Assembly: GCA_024653345.1 (NCBI GenBank)
Contig: JANLFV010000001.1
Span: forward strand, 271,342-335,341
Direction: 5' to 3'
Length of the DNA: 64,000 nt
Origin: Candidatus Acetothermia bacterium
GTDB lineage: Bacteria > Bipolaricaulota > Bipolaricaulia > RBG-16-55-9 > JANLFV01
Below, in pieces: positions 62,514-64,000 of this stretch; position 1 is the first letter of the stretch, and every line of letters starts with the position of its first letter. The notes below the pieces were generated by a model. The model saw nothing but the letters and a program-made list of their open reading frames with translations, had not been told where the DNA came from and did not search any database. The translations under genes and the position numbers were made by a program.

Positions 62514-62954
62514 ATGAAGAGCAGATGGGTGCTTGGGATTCCAGCAGTTGTGGCGGTCGCCGTCCTTGTCGTAGTCCTCTGGCCGACCGGTGACCCCTTC
62601 GCCGGGGTCGAGACGGTCGCGATTCAAGGGCCGGACTGGGGAAGGTCAGCTCAGGACGAGCTGATCCAGGGTCCGTTCATCGAGGGATTGGAGATCACGC
62701 TGGACGAGAAGAATATCAGGATCGTGGGGAATGTCAACGAGGCCGACGCGGTCCTGGCGATCAGGGACCTCAAGCTGGGCAAGATCGAGCTGACCATCGA
62801 GGGCGGCCAGGTCCGGGGTCGGGCGAGCGCAACCTGCGTCCTGAAGAACCTCAAGACCAACGAGGAATACCTCCTGGACTTCTACCTCACGCTCGAGGAC
62901 AGCAGGCTCGAGGCCCGACTGGAGACAAGGAAGTTCTGGCAGTTCTGGAAGTAG
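62514..62954 (+). CDS. Membrane-anchored or exported protein of unknown function
   Basis: 146 residues. N-terminal hydrophobic segment (GIPAVVAVAVLVVVLWP) without a lipobox, then a compact alpha/beta domain (ADAVLAIRDLKLGKIELTIEGG; EEYLLDFYLTLED) ending in two Trp residues (FWQFWK). GAGGAGGGAG lies upstream, behind a TAAGAT box (62477-62482). No family recognised. It is next to rpmF on the same strand with 54 bp between them. Confidence 0.65.
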   Translation: MKSRWVLGIPAVVAVAVLVVVLWPTGDPFAGVETVAIQGPDWGRSAQDELIQGPFIEGLEITLDEKNIRIVGNVNEADAVLAIRDLKLGKIELTIEGGQVRGRASATCVLKNLKTNEEYLLDFYLTLEDSRLEARLETRKFWQFWK

Positions 62955-63008
62955 GGTCACCGAGATAGTAGAATCATCACAATGCTAGCAAGCTATTAAG
63001 GAGGAGCT

Positions 63009-63203
63009 ATGGGAGTCCCAAAGGATCGTAAGTCGAAGTCCAGAGTGAGGAAGCGGCAGATGCACCTGAAGGCGGAGCCGGTCGCGGCCTCGGAGTGCCC
63101 GCACTGCCACGAGCCGAAGCTCCCGCACCGCGTCTGCCCCGAGTGCGGCTACTACAAGGGCATGGAGATCGTCAAGCCGAAGGAGAAGGAGAAGAAGGAG
63201 TAG
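63009..63203 (+). CDS. rpmF: 50S ribosomal protein L32
   Basis: 64 residues. MGVPKDRKSKSRVRKRQM is the universal L32 start, and the zinc-binding cysteines appear as CPHCHEPKLPHRVCPECGYY. A Lys/Glu-rich tail follows. AAGGAGGAG precedes the ATG by 3 nt, and a TAGAAT box is at 62969-62974. In many bacteria rpmF is followed by plsX and fab genes; here the next gene is unrelated and broken by an IS3 element. Confidence 0.97.
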   Translation: MGVPKDRKSKSRVRKRQMHLKAEPVAASECPHCHEPKLPHRVCPECGYYKGMEIVKPKEKEKKE

Positions 63204-63261
63204 GCGGCAATAGTTGAAGTCGAGGAGGCCTGGAGGCCCCTGGGGAGAAAGGAGTGAAATA

Positions 63262-63476
63262 ATGCGAGGTTTCGAGGGCGCGGAAGGTAGGCGCAGTAGC
63301 TTGTTGCGCTCTATCCTGGTGAGACCAGTCAGTCTTAGCTTGATTTCTGTCACTTTATTGATCGTGCTGCTGCCTCTAGAATCTTCCGGCTACTACCTCT
63401 GCGTATCGACGGAGGAGTTTGGTAGCTGCATAAGGGACCGTATAGTGATGGTCTGGGGCCAGCACAAGGAGTTCTG
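63262..63476 (+). pseudogene. Exported-protein gene truncated by an IS3 element
   Basis: ATG 63262 follows AAAGGAG. About 71 residues remain: a basic start, a hydrophobic signal (LSLISVTLLIVLLPLESSG) and a short mature part with three Cys (YYLCVSTEEFGSCIRDR). The frame then runs into the IS3 end at 63477 and reaches a stop inside it. The rest of the gene would lie beyond the element, outside the window. No family recognised. Confidence 0.6.
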
Positions 63477-64000
63477 TGAAGTGGACCCCTGGAGTTGGAC
63501 AGATTTTGGCCTCTGGCTAGGGAGGTGGCAGCCTCCGGCTGTGACTCCTGCCAGGCGGCCTCGAACTCCACCGGCGTGAGATACCCTAGCGCTGAGTGGA
63601 TTCGCTTCTTCTGGTACACCTCCTCGATGAAGTGCCCCATCTGGGCCAGGGCATCGGCGAAGTCCGCGTACTCCGCCAGCTCCACCTCCTCTTCCTTGAT
63701 CGTGCGGATCACCCGCTCGGCATAGCCGTTCTCCTCCGGCTTCCCTTGGGCAGCCATACTCACCTGAACGTGGTACTTTGCCAGCAGGTCCACATAGGCG
63801 CTGCTGGCGTACTGCACCCCTTGATCGGAGTGGTGGATGGCCGGCACTCGCCCTGTGGCAAGTGCGCGCTGCAGGGGCACCAATGTCAGGTCCTGGTCCA
63901 GCCACGGACTCAGCCCCCAGCCACGGATCGCCCGCGTGTAGACATCCAGCAGCACCGCCAGGTAGGCGCACCCCTTCCCCAGATGGATGTAGGTGATATC
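63350..64000 (-). CDS. IS3-family transposase OrfB (partial)
   Basis: The frame is open from the window's right edge. DDE motifs: first Asp in DITYIHLGKG, second Asp in HHSDQGVQYAS, Glu in NGYAERVIRTIKEEEV. The C-terminal part (KKRIHSALGYLTPVEFEAAW) is the usual OrfB ending. Remarkably, no stop occurs before the element's end at 63477, so the frame continues about 42 codons into the interrupted host gene. Probably functional as to catalytic residues; OrfA is outside the window. Confidence 0.88.
   Translation of the reverse strand, partial: DITYIHLGKGCAYLAVLLDVYTRAIRGWGLSPWLDQDLTLVPLQRALATGRVPAIHHSDQGVQYASSAYVDLLAKYHVQVSMAAQGKPEENGYAERVIRTIKEEEVELAEYADFADALAQMGHFIEEVYQKKRIHSALGYLTPVEFEAAWQESQPEAATSLARGQNLSNSRGPLHRTPCAGPRPSLYGPLCSYQTPPSIRRGSSRKILEAAARSIK
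63477..64000 (-). mobile_element. IS3-family element, left end (continues beyond window)
   Basis: The left terminus TGAAGTGGACCCCTGGAG is a typical IS3-family end (5'-TG, then a GTTGGACA block). The transposase reads from right to left. The element appears intact in the visible part, suggesting more recent arrival than the two decayed elements at 14 and 34 kb. It holds one ACGT (63768). Confidence 0.85.

Noticed and set aside
1-64000. tRNA or rRNA genes
   Set aside because: I checked the intergenic gaps for cloverleaf landmarks (GTTCGA-type T-loop with a CCA-adjacent stem) and found none; a covariance search would be needed to be certain.

Overview
The window is a high-GC, gene-dense piece of a bacterial chromosome. 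The organism has an outer membrane: LptC and LptB (10.7-11.9 kb), Lgt and Lnt (15.3-17.8 kb) and several lipobox proteins are present. An aldehyde ferredoxin oxidoreductase, M29 aminopeptidase, Lhr-type helicase, F420-type LLM oxidoreductase and cyclic-2,3-diphosphoglycerate-synthetase-like GTPase fit an anaerobic, probably thermophilic, uncultured lineage. Candidatus Bipolaricaulota/Acetothermia is my low-confidence guess; no rRNA or other taxonomic marker was seen.

Layout. 0-11.9 kb: core metabolism and repair (end of a threonine synthase, glycerate kinase, hydroxypyruvate reductase, TGS-domain nucleoside kinase, uvrA, AOR, pyrG, lptC-lptB). 11.9-15.1 kb: an AT-richer pocket with a DUF2007-like protein, an unusual exported redoxin beside a Cys-rich exported peptide, and a decayed insertion sequence with recognisable ends. 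15.2-33.3 kb: lgt, lnt, a lipoprotein, lhr, a serpin, M29 peptidase-SDR, HAD phosphatase, MFS transporter, glutamine synthetase, pyrD, a pRiA4-ORF3-like protein, the cDPGS-like GTPase and an exported protein. 33.5-34.4 kb: a decayed IS5-type element. 34.7-45.8 kb: a beta-mannan/beta-glucan oligosaccharide locus on the minus strand (GH3, GH113, LacI regulator, SBP, two permeases, two ATPases, GH130). Its two LacI-type operators and two promoters can be read directly. 45.9-50.2 kb: pgsA, isoaspartyl peptidase, a lipoprotein, a zinc-ribbon protein and a NosD-like protein. 50.5-59.7 kb: a minus-strand catabolic cluster (LLM oxidoreductase, SsnA-type amidohydrolase, threonine-synthase-like enzyme, CBS-like PLP enzyme, small Cys protein, carbamate kinase, two knotted carbamoyltransferases). 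60.1-64.0 kb: a membrane protein, a CrtI-like oxidoreductase, rpmF, and a gene cut by an IS3 element that runs off the window.

How the genes work together. The 50.5-59.7 kb cluster looks like a variant of the E. coli yge/ssnA system: a nitrogen heterocycle or ureide is opened, ureido groups are released as carbamoyl phosphate, carbamate kinase makes ATP, and PLP enzymes deaminate the remaining amino acid. In the mannan locus, an exported GH113 should make oligosaccharides, the ABC transporter import them, and GH3 and GH130 cleave them inside.

Two genome-wide signals stand out. The tetranucleotide ACGT is almost absent: I found about 19 copies in 64 kb and none in the first 12.5 kb. Many genes also have a -10 box (TANNNT) only 8-9 nt before the start codon, so their transcripts should be almost leaderless, while Shine-Dalgarno sites sit mainly in operons and at promoters with longer leaders.
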